Shown here in pieces: positions 63,337 to 64,000 of a DNA stretch of 64,000 bases; position 1 is the stretch's first letter, and the number at the start of each line of letters is the position of its first letter. A program made the position numbers and the translations under genes. The notes under the pieces are model-generated. The model was not told the DNA's origin. It was given only the letters and a program-made list of their open reading frames with translations, and made no database searches. Source of the DNA: Ruminococcus sp. AM22-13 (GTDB lineage: Bacteria > Bacillota > Clostridia > Lachnospirales > Lachnospiraceae); NCBI RefSeq assembly GCF_003471165.1, contig NZ_QRIL01000007.1:62341-126340 (forward strand), given 5' to 3'.

Positions 63337-64000
63337 CTACATTCCTTCTTTAAGAGAAAAAGGAACAAATTCCTTCCCCTCAAGTATATTTTTTATCAGT
63401 TTATAACAATCCAATTTCAGTGCTGTTCGGTAGGAAACTTTTCTTTTTAATTTCAGATGGAGAAAAACACTTTCCAGGCGATTTTCAAATGCTTCTATAA
63501 ATATCTTCCGTCCTTCTTCATTTAAGATACAATAATTCACTTTCCTCTCAAAATGTTTTTCAACTTGCAGCTTTCTATTGTTCACAAGATCAAAAATTGT
63601 TCTGAAAACAATAACCGGTTTAAAAACTTCACTCAAATCCAGACTCAGTGAAAATCTACCTTCCGATGGCTCATGCAAAAAACTGATTCTCTGATCCAGA
63701 TGAGTCTGATAAATCGCCGCAATTGTCTTTGTGTAAAGTAATGTATTTCCAAACGATACCAGTGCATTCATTGGATTATCCGGCGGACGTTTCACTCTTT
63801 TATTCATAACAAAATCTTCTGGCAGAAAATATTGAAAATCATGATAAAATCTTATCCAGACTTCCCCCTCGTAAGCCATCAGTTCTTTTACATTCTCCGC
63901 ACTCATAACCTGTTTCAAAAATACTGTGCGAATCCAGTCAAGTGTTTCCTTTACTTCTTTTTTATCATGCTTATAATAATGATAAAGTACTTCATAGATA
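63337..64000 (-). CDS. cas1: CRISPR-associated endonuclease Cas1 (5' end outside window)
   Basis: The last 220 codons are seen; the frame is open to the window edge, so the start lies beyond. The segment KEVKETLDWIRTVFLKQV leads into MAYEGEVWIRFY with the catalytic glutamate region. NPMNALVSFGNTLLY, the metal histidine in ISFLHEPSEGRF and the aspartate in SLDLSEVFKP follow. This matches Cas1 of type I-B (HMARI/TNEAP) systems. It integrates new spacers at the leader end. The interference genes are not in the window. Confidence 0.95.
   Translation of the reverse strand, partial: IYEVLYHYYKHDKKEVKETLDWIRTVFLKQVMSAENVKELMAYEGEVWIRFYHDFQYFLPEDFVMNKRVKRPPDNPMNALVSFGNTLLYTKTIAAIYQTHLDQRISFLHEPSEGRFSLSLDLSEVFKPVIVFRTIFDLVNNRKLQVEKHFERKVNYCILNEEGRKIFIEAFENRLESVFLHLKLKRKVSYRTALKLDCYKLIKNILEGKEFVPFSLKEGM

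Overview
The window looks like a chromosome segment from a low-GC, strictly anaerobic Firmicute of the Lachnospiraceae (a Blautia-like gut commensal). The basis is AT-rich intergenic DNA, strong AGGAGG-type ribosome binding sites, riboswitch-controlled vitamin genes, a YesMN-type sugar ABC locus, phosphoketolase, and a type I-B-like CRISPR. Genus is inference; no rRNA or tRNA gene was found. Most genes lie on the minus strand.

Layout. 1-9.3 kb is a corrinoid (vitamin B12) region. A minus-strand cobalamin riboswitch leads into a secreted DUF4430 protein and a large secreted protein with an alpha/alpha-toroid-like part. A second, plus-strand cobalamin riboswitch leads into a leucine-rich-repeat protein and the corrinoid-remodelling amidohydrolase CbiZ. 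An IS110 element and an Rpn-like nuclease gene sit between the two halves. 9.6-13.5 kb holds an amino-acid:cation symporter and a GH31 alpha-glucosidase. 13.8-19.2 kb is a self-contained LytTR/GHKL two-component system plus two target-like genes that share a duplicated promoter with direct repeats. 19.3-23.9 kb holds larC-larB, a rhodanese/PP-loop fusion, tcdA and a small membrane protein. 24-38.5 kb is a mannoside/glycan uptake locus: ROK kinase, GH4, PfkB kinase, GH38 alpha-mannosidase, ABC permeases, binding protein, a membrane-anchored binding-protein-like sensor, an AraC-type response regulator and a YesM-type kinase.

38.5-41.5 kb is very AT-rich and gene-poor, with one lone Gfo/Idh oxidoreductase. 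41.5-54 kb holds a YczE-like membrane protein, pyruvate kinase, a DUF3877-like protein, 4-alpha-glucanotransferase, phosphoketolase, a LysR regulator, a MATE transporter, an esterase pseudogene and a GH13 alpha-glucosidase. 54.2-57.3 kb is a folate operon (folE, HD-domain gene, folP, folB-folK fusion) behind an apparent tetrahydrofolate riboswitch. 57.3-60.8 kb holds a WYL regulator and small genes. One of these, a HIRAN-domain gene, is split by a ~205-bp MITE-like element with an 8-bp target duplication. 60.9-64 kb is a CRISPR array of 29 repeats read on the minus strand, its leader and promoter, cas2 and the 3' part of cas1.

Three local systems stand out: the split transcobalamin-like corrinoid module, the LytTR system with two near-identical promoter modules, and the HIRAN gene interrupted by a small mobile element whose excision restores a perfect reading frame.
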